64,000 bases of DNA. It comes from Cytobacillus gottheilii (GTDB lineage Bacteria > Bacillota > Bacilli > Bacillales > Cytobacillaceae). Where the stretch lies: assembly GCF_001636345.1 (NCBI RefSeq), contig NZ_KV440945.1:2623354-2687353 (forward strand), in the 5' to 3' direction. A model generated the notes under the pieces. It had not been told where the DNA came from. It did not search any database and was given only the letters and a program-made list of their open reading frames with translations. This document shows positions 52,625-61,833 of this stretch, one piece after another. The position numbers and the translations under genes are program-made. Each line of letters opens with the position of its first letter. The first letter of the stretch is position 1.

Positions 52625-52822
52625 TTTCGTCGATATACTGTAACATGGTACTATGTTTTTCGTTATCTTTCAATAGTAAATACCTTGTTGTTTCTATTTA
52701 ATTGTTACATTCTTATGAACACTCAAATGACTGAATATAATGAATGTGCTGGAATGGCTTCTTGTCTGATAGTAAAACAAGGTTTATAATAGGATCAGAA
52801 TATTTCAGTGTAGGTGAATGCA

Positions 52823-53248
52823 ATGCTTGAAGGCTGGTTTTTATGGTTTATTTTATTTTGGATTATCGTTTTACTCGGGTCATTTGCGATTGGCGGCTTT
52901 TTTATGTTCCGAAAATTTTTAAAGCGCTTGCCAAAAGAAGACGGCAAGTCCGATATGGATTGGGAAGAACATTTTGTAATGGAAACAAAGCATTTATGGA
53001 AGCAAGATGAAAAAGAGCTGCTAGAGGATCTTGTCAGTCCCGTTCCAGAGTTATTTAGGGATGTAGCACGCCAGAAAATCGCTGGAAAAATAGGAGAACT
53101 TGCTGTAAAAGAGAAAGCAAAAGTGATTAATCAGGATTTGGTTATCCGAGGATATATTTTAGCAACACCAAAAAGGGATCATAAATTTCTCCGCAAAAAA
53201 CTGGATGAAAGCCGAATTAGTACAGTCCCTTATGAACATTTATTCTAA
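52823..53248 (+). CDS. yneK: YneK-like DUF2621 protein
   Basis: The 141-residue protein has one N-terminal helix (FLWFILFWIIVLLGSFAIGGF) followed by a charged cytoplasmic domain with MDWEEHFVMETKHLWKQDEKELLEDLVSPVPELFRDVARQKIAGKIGELA. This is DUF2621, the YneK family. In B. subtilis yneK lies beside ccdC, as here, although in this window it is convergent with it. The start is the ATG at 52823; the GTG at 52814 is part of the ribosome-binding site. Function unknown. Confidence 0.85.
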   Translation: MLEGWFLWFILFWIIVLLGSFAIGGFFMFRKFLKRLPKEDGKSDMDWEEHFVMETKHLWKQDEKELLEDLVSPVPELFRDVARQKIAGKIGELAVKEKAKVINQDLVIRGYILATPKRDHKFLRKKLDESRISTVPYEHLF

Positions 53249-53262
53249 TCAAATGTATAAAC

Positions 53263-53296
53263 AAAAAATGCTCCGGCACATGCTGGAGCATTTTTT
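53263..53296. terminator. bidirectional terminator between yneK and ccdC
   Basis: AAAAAATGCTCC pairs with GGAGCATTTTTT. It lies between convergent genes and has T runs on both strands. Confidence 0.9.
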
Positions 53297-53352
53297 GTTT
53301 AATTTGGAAGAAGGACAATCTATTACCGGATGCGAATAAGCCGTTCTTCTTA

Positions 53353-53835
53353 TCAGACCGCATTTTTCCCTAATAAAAGAGTGTTCTGCAGCTTCTTAAA
53401 ATTGATATACATCGCAATACGCCAAGGTACAATCATAGCAAAGGCTAAAATCCAAAACATACCTCCAAGCTGGCCAACATCAATAGATGCGCTTAAAATG
53501 GACTTTGCCGCAATTCGTATGACAAGTAATCCAATTAAAATGAATATAAATGCTTTAGAGCGGATTAAATATATATCGTTTTCCTTAATTTCAAATTTAG
53601 ATGTTTTAATCAATAAGATTGAAAATAACATACCTACTAAGATGGCTTCCAGTATTTCAATTGGAGTCACACGGAAGACAGGAAATATAAACATTAGCGC
53701 ACCAGTACTCATAAATAATGGCGGCAAAATAATTTTTCTAGCTGAAGCAGGTTTTTCAGCAGACTTCATTCGGATAAACATAGCAAAAATGGCCATGAGC
53801 ACTGCACCTATAGAAGAAACAACTACCATGTTCAT
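53353..53835 (-). CDS. ccdC: cytochrome c biogenesis-associated membrane protein CcdC
   Basis: The 160-residue protein has four or five helices and the CcdC/YneJ features KSAEKPASARKIILPPLFMSTGALMF, then FRVTPIEILEAILVGMLFSILLIKTSKFEI and IPWRIAMYINFKKL near the end. It is encoded with CcdA and YneI in Bacillus, and ccdC is thought to belong to the cytochrome c maturation locus, although it is not essential for it. The order ccdA, yneI, ccdC is kept here. Confidence 0.85.
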   Translation of the reverse strand: MNMVVVSSIGAVLMAIFAMFIRMKSAEKPASARKIILPPLFMSTGALMFIFPVFRVTPIEILEAILVGMLFSILLIKTSKFEIKENDIYLIRSKAFIFILIGLLVIRIAAKSILSASIDVGQLGGMFWILAFAMIVPWRIAMYINFKKLQNTLLLGKNAV

Positions 53836-53948
53836 ACAGAGACATCCTTTTTTCTATAATTTTGACTATCTTATTATATCTCATGTTAATAGAATGAGTC
53901 ATCTATTATGAGAATTAATTACGAATTTAGAGTTGAAAATGAAAAAAA

Positions 53949-53969
53949 CGGCACCTTCAAAAGATGCCG
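53949..53969 (-). terminator. terminator after yneI
   Basis: CGGCA and TGCCG with inner CTT/AAG pairs form a hairpin followed on the minus strand by TTTTTTT. It separates yneI from ccdC. Confidence 0.75.
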
Positions 53970-53982
53970 ATTCAGTGTTCAT

Positions 53983-54342
53983 TCAATTTAAAACTCTTTC
54001 TACCGCATCCAAAACGCGTGATTCGTCAAATGGCTTAACGATAAAATCTTTTGCGCCTGATTCAATTGCTTCCACGATCATTTTCTGCTGCCCCATTGCT
54101 GAGCACATAATGATTTTAGCTGCAGGAAATTCCTTCTTAATTTCTCTCATTGCTTCAAGACCGCTCATCTCAGGCATTGTGATGTCTAAGGTTACAAGAT
54201 CCGGCTGCAGTTTACGGTAAAGATTGATTGCTTCTAATCCCGTTTCCGCTTCGCCTACAATTTCATGCTGCGCCTTTTTTAATATGTTTGAAAGCGTAAG
54301 TCTCATAAATTTCGCATCATCCACTATTAAAATCTTTGCCAT
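53983..54342 (-). CDS. yneI: CheY-like single-domain response regulator YneI
   Basis: The 119-residue protein is a receiver domain alone: acidic pair near D7-D8 (ILIVDDAKFMRL), phosphorylation site near D54 (LVTLDITMPEMSG), conserved Ser in IIMCSAMGQQ and Lys in FIVKPFDESRV. It lacks an output domain, like CheY. YneI lies in the B. subtilis ccdA locus; its kinase and target are not known. RBS is good. Confidence 0.9.
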   Translation of the reverse strand: MAKILIVDDAKFMRLTLSNILKKAQHEIVGEAETGLEAINLYRKLQPDLVTLDITMPEMSGLEAMREIKKEFPAAKIIMCSAMGQQKMIVEAIESGAKDFIVKPFDESRVLDAVERVLN

Positions 54343-54540
54343 TGGTGTTTCCCCCTCGATACGGCGACGGTAAGTTCAATTATATGTAAAATACAGCTGT
54401 CTACTTGAGAATTACATAATCCAATATACCTAATTTAATCAAAAATATCAATTCAAAGTAACCGACAATTTTTGCGGATGTATAAGCTGAATGTTCAATT
54501 TTACTATTGTCAGTGGTTTTTCACTCACTTTTAAGCCCTA

Positions 54541-55248
54541 TTAAAACCCTTTAAATCCGCCTGTTAAAGCAGTGAAATAGGAAATAATCATTGTCATCCA
54601 ATCAAAAAATAAAATGATCCCCATAACAATCATAATATATCCGCCGATTTTCATCAATTTTACATTATGTTTTTTAATCCATTGCAATTTGCCAATAAAA
54701 AACGACATAACAAAAAATGGAACAGCGAAACCTAATGTATATGCAATCATATAAAATATACCGGAACCAGGATTTGTTGCCGCTAACGCAATAACTGATA
54801 CAAGGATTGGCCCCATGCATGGTGTCCAGCCAGCTGCGAAAGCAAGACCAATTAAGACAGAACCGAAATATCCCGCTGGTCTGTTCTTAAATTCAAAACG
54901 CCTTTCCTTCATTAAAATTTCTGGACTGATAATACCGACAATCATTAATCCAAACACAACAATAAATATTGCGCCAATCTGCCTGATCAGGTTATTATAC
55001 TCTCTGAAAAACTCACCAATAAAAGTAGAACTAAATCCGAGTGCAATAAAAATGATAGAAAAACCAATTAAAAAGGCTATAGTATGAAAAAGGCTTCTCT
55101 TCTGCAGCATAGCATTATCATTTTTCAATTCCCCTACAGACATCCCGGTTATGTAGGACAAAAAAGCAGGATATAAGGGCAAACAGCACGGTGAAATAAA
55201 ACTTAAAAAACCTGCACCCAAGGCAAGAAATAAATTAATATCTGTCAT
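54541..55248 (-). CDS. ccdA: thiol-disulfide transport protein CcdA
   Basis: The 235-residue protein has six helices and the two conserved cysteine sites of the DsbD/CcdA family: [21 protein letters not shown] in helix 1 and [14 protein letters not shown] in helix 4. It moves electrons from cytoplasmic thioredoxin across the membrane, which cytochrome c maturation and spore formation need. The length is normal. Its stop lies about 200 bp upstream of yneI, on the same strand. Confidence 0.92.
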   Translation of the reverse strand: MTDINLFLALGAGFLSFISPCCLPLYPAFLSYITGMSVGELKNDNAMLQKRSLFHTIAFLIGFSIIFIALGFSSTFIGEFFREYNNLIRQIGAIFIVVFGLMIVGIISPEILMKERRFEFKNRPAGYFGSVLIGLAFAAGWTPCMGPILVSVIALAATNPGSGIFYMIAYTLGFAVPFFVMSFFIGKLQWIKKHNVKLMKIGGYIMIVMGIILFFDWMTMIISYFTALTGGFKGF

Positions 55249-55610
55249 CGTAACAACTCCCGATCATATAGTGATCATGTTCTATTCTAGCAAAAGCACC
55301 AAGAATAGTAAGGTTTAAATGTGAACAATTTATGTCATAACACCATTGCTCAAAAAAACACAGAATTTCAGCATGTAAGCTACCCGTAATTCTAACCCAT
55401 TCTCTAAATAGATGTCCATATATTTCTATGTTTCAAGTATGTAACTAATGTTATTTTGTTTAGACATCCTAAAGTTTTACAAAAGTTTCTTTTGAATTAA
55501 TTACCAACATTCGTTATACTAGATAGGAGCTAACAATTTTTGTGACAATTTCTTGAGTTTTACATGGGTGGTTTGTGATGTCTGTACTATTTGCTAAAGG
55601 TGAAATTGAT
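55249..55610. other. intergenic between divergent ccdA and ynzD
   Basis: It holds the candidate promoter for the Spo0E-like gene (55492-55520). The part near ccdA is AT-rich and shows no further gene. Confidence 0.4.
55492..55520 (+). promoter_or_regulatory. SigA-type promoter of the Spo0E-like gene
   Basis: TTGAAT and TATACT are separated by exactly 17 bp. The start codon lies 90 bp downstream. Confidence 0.6.
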
Positions 55611-55790
55611 ATGAAGGGATTTCCAGCCGTGAATAAAAATGAATTGCTTGCATTAATCGAAAAAAAACGTTCAGAATTAATTCAAGTAGCCATGTCAAAC
55701 GGGTTAAATTCTACGGATGCTATTAAATTTAGTCAAGAGCTGGATGCCTTATTAAATGAATACAATCGAACCTTTCTAAAAAAAGCGTAG
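55611..55790 (+). CDS. ynzD: Spo0E-family aspartyl-phosphate phosphatase (YnzD-like)
   Basis: The 59-residue protein carries LIEKKRSELIQVAMSNGLNS and SQELDALLNEYNR, matching the two helices and the SQELD motif of Spo0E, YnzD and YisI. These remove phosphate from Spo0A and delay sporulation. The start is the ATG at 55611, seven bases after AAAGGTGA; the longer frame from 55575 passes through that site. Position next to ccdA matches ynzD of B. subtilis. Confidence 0.88.
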   Translation: MKGFPAVNKNELLALIEKKRSELIQVAMSNGLNSTDAIKFSQELDALLNEYNRTFLKKA

Positions 55791-55828
55791 AATGCAGGTC
55801 ACCTCTCATGGCACCCTGCATTCTTTTT
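55789..55828 (+). terminator. terminator of ynzD
   Basis: AGAATGCAGG pairs with CCTGCATTCT, followed by TTTTATTTTT. Confidence 0.9.
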
Positions 55829-55844
55829 ATTTTTATTTACCTTA

Positions 55845-57641
55845 TTAAGTTCCTACTGCATCTTCCACAATTTCCGCTGACCCATTCTGCAATAAATACA
55901 TTTTGTGATAAAGCCCTCTTTGGGAAAGCAGCTCCTGGTGATTGCCCCTTTCAACTATTTCCCCCTGGTGGAGAACCAGAATCTGTTCGGCATCTTGAAT
56001 CGTTGATAATCGATGGGCAATTGCAATTGTTGTTCTGCCCTTTCGCATTTTGTTTAGCGCAAACTGGATGGCTTCTTCTGTTTCAGTATCAATATTAGCC
56101 GTCGCTTCATCTAGAACCAAAACCTTTGGATTAGATGCAATGGTTCTGGCAAAAGCAATTAGCTGACGCTGACCGCTGGAAAATGTTGACCCTCTCTCTA
56201 CTACCTTATGATCATATTTGTCCTCTAATTGCTGAATAAAGTGATGCGCTTGGACAAATTCAGCTGCCTTTTTAATCTCTTCATCTGATAGTCCATCATT
56301 ATATAGACTAATATTATCTTTAATAGTTCCATAAAAAAGGAATGGATCCTGCAGGACAAGGCCGAGCTTTTTGCGGAGCTCTTCTTTTCCGTAATGCTTA
56401 ATGGATTGTCCGTCTACCAAAATATCTCCGCGCTCAAATTCATAAAATCTCATCATCATATTAATGATTGAACTTTTTCCGCTTCCTGTATGACCAACAA
56501 GTGCCACCGTTTCTCCAGGTTTGGCTTTGAAGCTAATATTTTTTAGAACATCCCGTTTGCCATCATATGAAAATGAGACATTGCGGAATTCTATTTCACC
56601 ATCTGTAACTTGCAAACTGCTGTTATCAGACTGATCAGGAGCAAGCTCATCTTCATCAAGCAGTTTAAAAGCGCGTGATGCCGCAATAATCGCTTGCTGA
56701 TACATAGACAGGCGCTGCATGATATTATTAACAGGCTCAAAAAAACGATCTAAATAACTAACAAACGCATAAATAACGCCAATTTCAACTGGACTATTTA
56801 ACGAATCAAAACCAAAAAAGCTTAACACGATGATTAAAGCAAGTGCGTAAACAAGATCGATGGCTGGACGAAGCAGCAATCCATCAATCTTTATATTGCG
56901 TATTCCTGCTTTATAATGCGCTTCGTTGATTTCCTCAAATTCGTCCCGCATTCTTTTTTCCTGCTTAAAAACTTGAATAATAGCCATTCCCTGCAATGAT
57001 TCACTTAACTTGGCATTCAGCTGACTGAGCCGTTCACGCAAATCCTGGTAAAAAACGGAGCTGTATTTCCGATATGCTGCCATTATCATAAAAATAAGCG
57101 GCAATATAATAAGGCAGATTAGGGCAAGCTTCACATTCAGGATAAACATAGCAATAAAAATCCCAACCAGCAGAAATCCGCCTTGAATAAAGGTCACTAA
57201 GACACTGACAAACATATCCTTTATCGCTTCAGTATCATTTGTAACACGTGAGACAATACTGCCCGCAGGTGTTTTATCAAAATATTTTAACCCAAGAGCC
57301 TGTACCTTACTAAAGACATCAATTCTCAGCTGCTGTATGATTTTCAAAGCGATTTCCTGGAATTTCAGCAGCTGAAAATAAGAAACAATTAAGTTCATGA
57401 CTTGAAGACCTAAATATGCAGTCCCAAGTATAATTAATGGTTCCGCAACCAGATTCTGAGGACGCAAATAATCATCGATGAAAATACTCACTAGAATTGG
57501 GCCTAAAATATCTCCTGCCGTTGTTGCCAGCAGAAGGAGAAAGGCAAGGATAATTGTTTTTTTATGCGGTTTTGTATAGGATAGTAAACGAAATAAAATA
57601 TTTCTCTGTTCTTTCCCTGTTAAAACTGGTATTTTTTCCAT
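55845..57641 (-). CDS. ABC exporter half-transporter, second subunit (YheH-like)
   Basis: The 598-residue protein has six membrane helices (about 35-320) and an ATPase domain with Walker A LVGHTGSGKSS (near 390), signature FSSGQRQL in place of LSGGQ, Walker B VLVLDEATANID and switch IAHRL. The altered signature (FSSGQ) is usual for one half of heterodimeric exporters. I start at the ATG at 57641, seven bases after GGAGGG. It follows the first subunit and overlaps or abuts its end, so the two are coexpressed as one multidrug exporter. Confidence 0.88.
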   Translation of the reverse strand: MEKIPVLTGKEQRNILFRLLSYTKPHKKTIILAFLLLLATTAGDILGPILVSIFIDDYLRPQNLVAEPLIILGTAYLGLQVMNLIVSYFQLLKFQEIALKIIQQLRIDVFSKVQALGLKYFDKTPAGSIVSRVTNDTEAIKDMFVSVLVTFIQGGFLLVGIFIAMFILNVKLALICLIILPLIFMIMAAYRKYSSVFYQDLRERLSQLNAKLSESLQGMAIIQVFKQEKRMRDEFEEINEAHYKAGIRNIKIDGLLLRPAIDLVYALALIIVLSFFGFDSLNSPVEIGVIYAFVSYLDRFFEPVNNIMQRLSMYQQAIIAASRAFKLLDEDELAPDQSDNSSLQVTDGEIEFRNVSFSYDGKRDVLKNISFKAKPGETVALVGHTGSGKSSIINMMMRFYEFERGDILVDGQSIKHYGKEELRKKLGLVLQDPFLFYGTIKDNISLYNDGLSDEEIKKAAEFVQAHHFIQQLEDKYDHKVVERGSTFSSGQRQLIAFARTIASNPKVLVLDEATANIDTETEEAIQFALNKMRKGRTTIAIAHRLSTIQDAEQILVLHQGEIVERGNHQELLSQRGLYHKMYLLQNGSAEIVEDAVGT

Positions 57642-57645
57642 CTCG

Positions 57646-59394
57646 CTACCCTCCGTACTCCACAAGTTCTTCTAATTGCTGACGTAAAAACATTGTTTTA
57701 TACCAGCCTTCTATTTCCATCAGCTCTTCATGTGTTCCGCGCTGAATGATGGTTCCTCCATCCAATACAATAATTAGATCAGCATGCTGAATGGCACTTA
57801 AACGATGAGCCGTTATGATCGTTGTTTTATTTTCTCTTTCTTCCTTTAATGAACTTAAGATTGCTTCTTCGGTCTTAGCATCAACTGCTGATAACGAATC
57901 ATCCAGCACTAGAACTTCATGATTCATCAACAGAGCCCTGGCGATTGAAATCCGCTGCTTTTGTCCTCCTGAAAGCGAAACGCCACGTTCCCCTACGACC
58001 GTCTCATATCCGTCTGTAAATTGCAGGATATCCTCATGAATATGAGATATCCTTGCAGCATCATAGATTCGTTCCGTATCTATCTTTGGACTTGTAAAAG
58101 CAATGTTCTGGGCAACAGTAGTGGAAAATAGAAAATGCTCTTGCGGAACATATCCAATCGCTGCCCTCAAGCTGTCGAGTTTATATTTCTTAATTGAAAG
58201 GTTATTAAAAAGAATCTCACTCTTTTCCCCTTCAAATTCCCGTGTAAGCAGTTTTAATAAAGTTGTTTTGCCTGCACCTGTTTTCCCTACGATTCCTAAA
58301 GTCTGCCCCTTTTTTAGTTCAAAGTGAATATCTTTAAGGACGGGAACATTGGCTCCCGGATATGTAAAAGAATCAATCTGATAAAGAAGGTTTCCGCTCG
58401 GTACCTCTGAGCTGGCATCTGCATCTTCTTGAATGTCTACTTTCTCTGCCAATAATGCTCTAACACGGTCATATGATGCTCTTCCACGCTCTACAATATT
58501 AAACAGCCATCCGAACGCAAGCATTGGCCATACCAAAAGACTCAAATACGTTGTAAAAGAAACAAGTTCTCCAATTGTGATTTCCCCTGCAAGAACAAAT
58601 CGTGCTCCAAAAGCGATGGATAGAAAAAAAGACACACCCACAATAATGCTGATGGTCGGATCAAATAAAGCGTCCACCTTTGCAACTGATATATTCTTAT
58701 TTACAACATCCTCAGATTGTTTGCGAAAATCTTCTATATCTTCTTTTTCCTGACCAAATGTTTTAATGACCTTAATACCAGAAATACTTTCCTGTGTTTT
58801 ATCATTTAAATCTGAAAAAGCTCCCTGTGCTTTGTGGAAACGTTTATGAAGCAATGTTCCATACCAGCTGGTTAAAATCGCCATTAACGGCATTGGAATC
58901 AGCGCAATGAGAGTGAGCTTCCAGCTGATCGTTGCTGCCATAGCAATGATTACAGCTCCTCCTGTAGCCAAAGAATCAACTAATGTTAATACTCCAGCAC
59001 CGGCTGTCTGCTGAATGGCCGATAAATCATTGGTGGCATGTGCCATTAAATCACCAACGCGTTTCTTCTGATAGAAAGCTTGGGACATCTTAGTAAAATG
59101 GTGATAAAGATTGTTCCGCAGCAGCCTGGCAAGCTTAACAGATGAACCAAAAATCATGATCCGCCAAAAATACCGCAGCACATACATGGCAAGTGCACAA
59201 ACTGCCAAAACACCGATCCAAAAAAGAATAGTCTCAGCAGTGAGCGTATGACCAATGATATGATCAACGAAAATACCAACAATTCTCGGCGGAACCAGCT
59301 GAAGAACCGCCACAAATAATAGTAAGATAATACCTGTAATATACGCCTTTTTTTCTTGTTTAAAAAACCACATTAAATCCGTAAAAACCCTCAT
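57646..59394 (-). CDS. ABC exporter half-transporter, first subunit (YheI-like)
   Basis: The 582-residue protein has six helices and an ATPase domain with Walker A IVGKTGAGKTT (near 375), signature LSGGQKQR and Walker B VLVLDDSLSAVD. The Asp in place of the catalytic Glu of Walker B (LDDS) means one degenerate site, as in YheI and BmrC-type partners of a heterodimer. I start at the ATG at 59394 after GGGGGACAACAT; the frame to 59427 is upstream of it. Its stop lies four bases before the second subunit's start. Confidence 0.88.
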   Translation of the reverse strand: MRVFTDLMWFFKQEKKAYITGIILLLFVAVLQLVPPRIVGIFVDHIIGHTLTAETILFWIGVLAVCALAMYVLRYFWRIMIFGSSVKLARLLRNNLYHHFTKMSQAFYQKKRVGDLMAHATNDLSAIQQTAGAGVLTLVDSLATGGAVIIAMAATISWKLTLIALIPMPLMAILTSWYGTLLHKRFHKAQGAFSDLNDKTQESISGIKVIKTFGQEKEDIEDFRKQSEDVVNKNISVAKVDALFDPTISIIVGVSFFLSIAFGARFVLAGEITIGELVSFTTYLSLLVWPMLAFGWLFNIVERGRASYDRVRALLAEKVDIQEDADASSEVPSGNLLYQIDSFTYPGANVPVLKDIHFELKKGQTLGIVGKTGAGKTTLLKLLTREFEGEKSEILFNNLSIKKYKLDSLRAAIGYVPQEHFLFSTTVAQNIAFTSPKIDTERIYDAARISHIHEDILQFTDGYETVVGERGVSLSGGQKQRISIARALLMNHEVLVLDDSLSAVDAKTEEAILSSLKEERENKTTIITAHRLSAIQHADLIIVLDGGTIIQRGTHEELMEIEGWYKTMFLRQQLEELVEYGG

Positions 59395-59566
59395 ATGTTG
59401 TCCCCCACGTTCTTCCATAATAACCAACTTAGTTTATCAAATATTTAAAAAATAAGAAAGATTAAATTTAAATCCAAAAGCTGTTTGTCGGTAACAACCT
59501 GAAACCTTTTCCCTGCTCAACCGTAAGATAAGATAGCAAGAAATTCATTGAAAGGATGCGGGTAAA

Positions 59567-60010
59567 ATGAAACGACTCGTACAACTTTTGTTCATCAGTA
59601 TCCTAGCAGCAGTTTTAAGCGGATGTTCATTTTTAGGGGAAGTAAACAATTCGTTAGACTATATAAATGAAGCAACTGCACATATAGAGACACTAAATTC
59701 CTTTGCCGAAGAAGCACCAGAATTGCTTCAGGAGGCAGTAACGGATTCTGCTGTTCAAACTGAACTTGAAGAACAGCTTCTGCATGTTAAAACAGAAATT
59801 GAAGAATTTATTCAGCTTACTGACATTCCCTCATTAGCAGAAGAGCTGCATGCAGACTTTGTTCAGAAAAACGAGGCTTTATTGGCAGAAATCAATACCC
59901 TGTTAGACAATGGTAACCTCGTGATTTCCAATATTGAAAACTCTGAACTATTTACAACCATTCAAGAAGCGAACGAACTCTTTACAAGAATTGAGGACTT
60001 AGGTCTTTAA
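59567..60010 (+). CDS. DUF6376-like lipoprotein
   Basis: A signal sequence and lipobox LSGC (Cys20) mark an exported, lipid-anchored protein. The mature part of about 128 residues is helical and acidic (LDYINEATAHIETLNSFAEEAPEL, VKTEIEEFIQLTDIPSLAEELH, IQEANELFTRIEDLGL), as in the DUF6376 family of Bacillus. It looks like a helical bundle or coiled coil. The ATG follows GAAAGGATGCGGGTAAA. It is divergent from the ABC exporter pair. Function unknown. Confidence 0.7.
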   Translation: MKRLVQLLFISILAAVLSGCSFLGEVNNSLDYINEATAHIETLNSFAEEAPELLQEAVTDSAVQTELEEQLLHVKTEIEEFIQLTDIPSLAEELHADFVQKNEALLAEINTLLDNGNLVISNIENSELFTTIQEANELFTRIEDLGL

Positions 60011-60092
60011 GATTAAACTGTGACCAATCAAACATCATTCTCCTTTACCTTGTACTAAGCGAGCCATCGCTAATTGCTCAGGTAAATGAAAG

Positions 60093-60118
60093 CTGAAAAC
60101 TCATTTTCAGTTTTTTTT
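60093..60118 (+). terminator. terminator of the lipoprotein gene
   Basis: CTGAAAA pairs with TTTTCAG, followed by eight T. Confidence 0.85.
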
Positions 60119-60264
60119 CATGTCCAAGGGTATTTCTTTAAAAATGTTATATGGCGAACTTGGCAATGGGATTCTTTGAAAGATTTTATTTCTGGAAAAT
60201 TTACTCTAATGCACAACCTAATTGCAAATTTTTCAAAGCTGTATATAGATATTTGGTGCGAGAT

Positions 60265-60575
60265 CCCAGAACGGACTGGGTTCGTAACTGGATTGCGAGA
60301 CTTTCAGATGGTATTGCTTTCGGAACTGGGTTGCGGGACTTTCGGAAGGTATTGCATTCGGAACTGGGTTTCGGACCTTCAGAAGGTATCGGTTTCGGAA
60401 CTGGGGTGCGGGACTTTCAGAAGTTATTGGTTTCGAAACTGAGTTGCAAGTCATTCAGAAGGTATTGGTTTCGAAACTGGGTTGCGAGTCTTTCAGATGT
60501 TTTCGGTTTCGAAACTGGGTTGCGAGATTTTCAGAACTGATGGGTTTCGGAGCGGAGTTGCGAGACTTTCAGAAG
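60265..60575. repeat. 38-bp tandem repeat array, eight units
   Basis: The marker AACTGG recurs at 60286, 60324, 60362, 60399, 60437, 60475 and 60513, and a diverged copy falls at 60551. Period is 38 bp (37 once). A typical unit reads TTTCGGAACTGGGTTGCG, then GGACTTTCAGAAGGTATTG. Units differ by several bases each. It is unrelated to the 52-bp array, has a period not divisible by three, and stands in a non-coding gap of 700 bp between the lipoprotein and yneF. Confidence 0.95.
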
Positions 60576-60703
60576 TTTATATATCAGAGCCAAGGCTCGA
60601 GTGTTTCGATCCCTCAAATACAGATTTGGGTTTCGAACAAAAATATCTTCTTGGAACTGAGCTGCGAATTTGCTGTGCAGCTGGTCCTTACTCTAGTTAA
60701 CGC

Positions 60704-60755
60704 AAAAAAGACCACTTATCCTGAATTTTATCTCAGCAGGATAAGTAGTCTTTTT
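60704..60755 (-). terminator. terminator after yneF
   Basis: AAAAAGACCACTTATCCTG pairs with its complement (one mismatch), with T runs on both strands. It ends the tkt-sirA-yneF side and bounds the 38-bp array. Confidence 0.85.
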
Positions 60756-60899
60756 GTGCAAATTTTGAAAGTCAAGCCAATGAAAGATTAACGATAAAGA
60801 ATGATCTATCATATCTATAGCAGGAATAAGTCTTCTTCGCCATCGTTTCATTTTTAGAAAAGGATTAGATAAACACATCTAATTCTAAAGCTCTAGTAT
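60756..60899. other. short gap after yneF, no feature
   Basis: No gene or regulatory site is recognised between the terminator and the yneF stop. Confidence 0.4.
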
Positions 60900-61121
60900 T
60901 TACTTCCCTTGCTGCTTATTCATCGCATTCATCATTTGATTAATTTTCTTCTGTGATGGTTTCATACCCATTTGCATCATCATCATTTTTAGCATTTGTT
61001 CGTTAATTGGTGGATTTTTCTTTAAGTAGCTCATCATATAGCGTCGAGCAATGAAAAACCCTAGTGCCACACCTGCAAGCAATGCAAGTACGCCAACTAG
61101 AATAACCATACCCATACTCAT
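60900..61121 (-). CDS. yneF: YneF family (UPF0154) membrane protein
   Basis: The 73-residue protein has one N-terminal helix ([25 protein letters not shown]) and a methionine-rich tail ([32 protein letters not shown]), which is UPF0154/YneF. Function unknown. The start is the ATG at 61121 after AAGGAGG; the frame to 61151 is upstream. It follows sirA, as in B. subtilis. Confidence 0.93.
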   Translation of the reverse strand: MSMGMVILVGVLALLAGVALGFFIARRYMMSYLKKNPPINEQMLKMMMMQMGMKPSQKKINQMMNAMNKQQGK

Positions 61122-61206
61122 TCTTTCTTCCTCCTTCATGTTGTCTATCATACAGTGTACTAGACCAAAGGCTATTATACAATATTTGCTCTTATTTTTC
61201 TCTTAT

Positions 61207-61644
61207 TTAGACGAATTTTCTTTCTTTTATAGGCTTTAGCCATCCATAGCGGCCATGTTCCATATCGATAGCAAGAAAAGAGCCCTCATATTTACGCAGT
61301 ACTTCAAAAAACATAGTCTCTGCATCATAGTTTCCTCTTGCTTCTATTGAGAGATAACGATCATGAATGGTTAATGCTGCACTGCTCTTTTTTCCATCAA
61401 TGATATAATTCCCTGATTTGTCCATTTTAAAATTCATTTTTTGCTGCATTTCTAAATGAATATTCTGGTGCAATCGCAGACCTGGGATAGGTTTAGTAAT
61501 ATATTGAATTTGCTTTGCTATGATTTTGTTTAGCTTTCCAGCTGTGTTTTCATATTCCTCAAATAACTCATAAAACATCCGTTCACGACCAAAATAATGC
61601 GTGGCAAATTCGTCTTCAATTAGATATATTTGATAATCTCTCAT
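61207..61644 (-). CDS. sirA: sporulation inhibitor of replication SirA
   Basis: The 145-residue protein starts MRDYQIYLIEDEFATHYFGRE and contains FLAIDMEHGRYGWLKPIKERK at its end, matching SirA (YneE). SirA binds domain I of DnaA at the onset of sporulation and blocks new replication rounds; in B. subtilis it is induced by Spo0A~P. The ATG at 61644 lies shortly after GGAGGG. It sits between tkt and yneF, exactly as in B. subtilis. Confidence 0.9.
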   Translation of the reverse strand: MRDYQIYLIEDEFATHYFGRERMFYELFEEYENTAGKLNKIIAKQIQYITKPIPGLRLHQNIHLEMQQKMNFKMDKSGNYIIDGKKSSAALTIHDRYLSIEARGNYDAETMFFEVLRKYEGSFLAIDMEHGRYGWLKPIKERKFV

Positions 61645-61785
61645 AAGGCCCTCCTTATGGGACAAACCTTTTTGAGTCATTATATCTTTATGTCAATAAA
61701 TTTACTGTCTGAAAACGTCGCAAAATTCCACTACTTTTGTCGAATGAGTTATTCTTGAAGAGATATATTCATTCGGTATTCAAAA

Positions 61786-61817
61786 GAAAGAGCGCTTTAA
61801 TACTATAGCGCTCTTTC
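61786..61817 (-). terminator. terminator of tkt
   Basis: GAAAGAGCGCT pairs exactly with AGCGCTCTTTC around 10 bases. It lies 17 bp after the tkt stop. Confidence 0.85.
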
Positions 61818-61833
61818 GACTATTTAAATGTTA

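Noticed and set aside
60265-60575. CRISPR array or repeat protein at the 38-bp repeats
   Set aside because: No spacer variation; period of 38 shifts frame each unit; open frames there have no ribosome-binding site.
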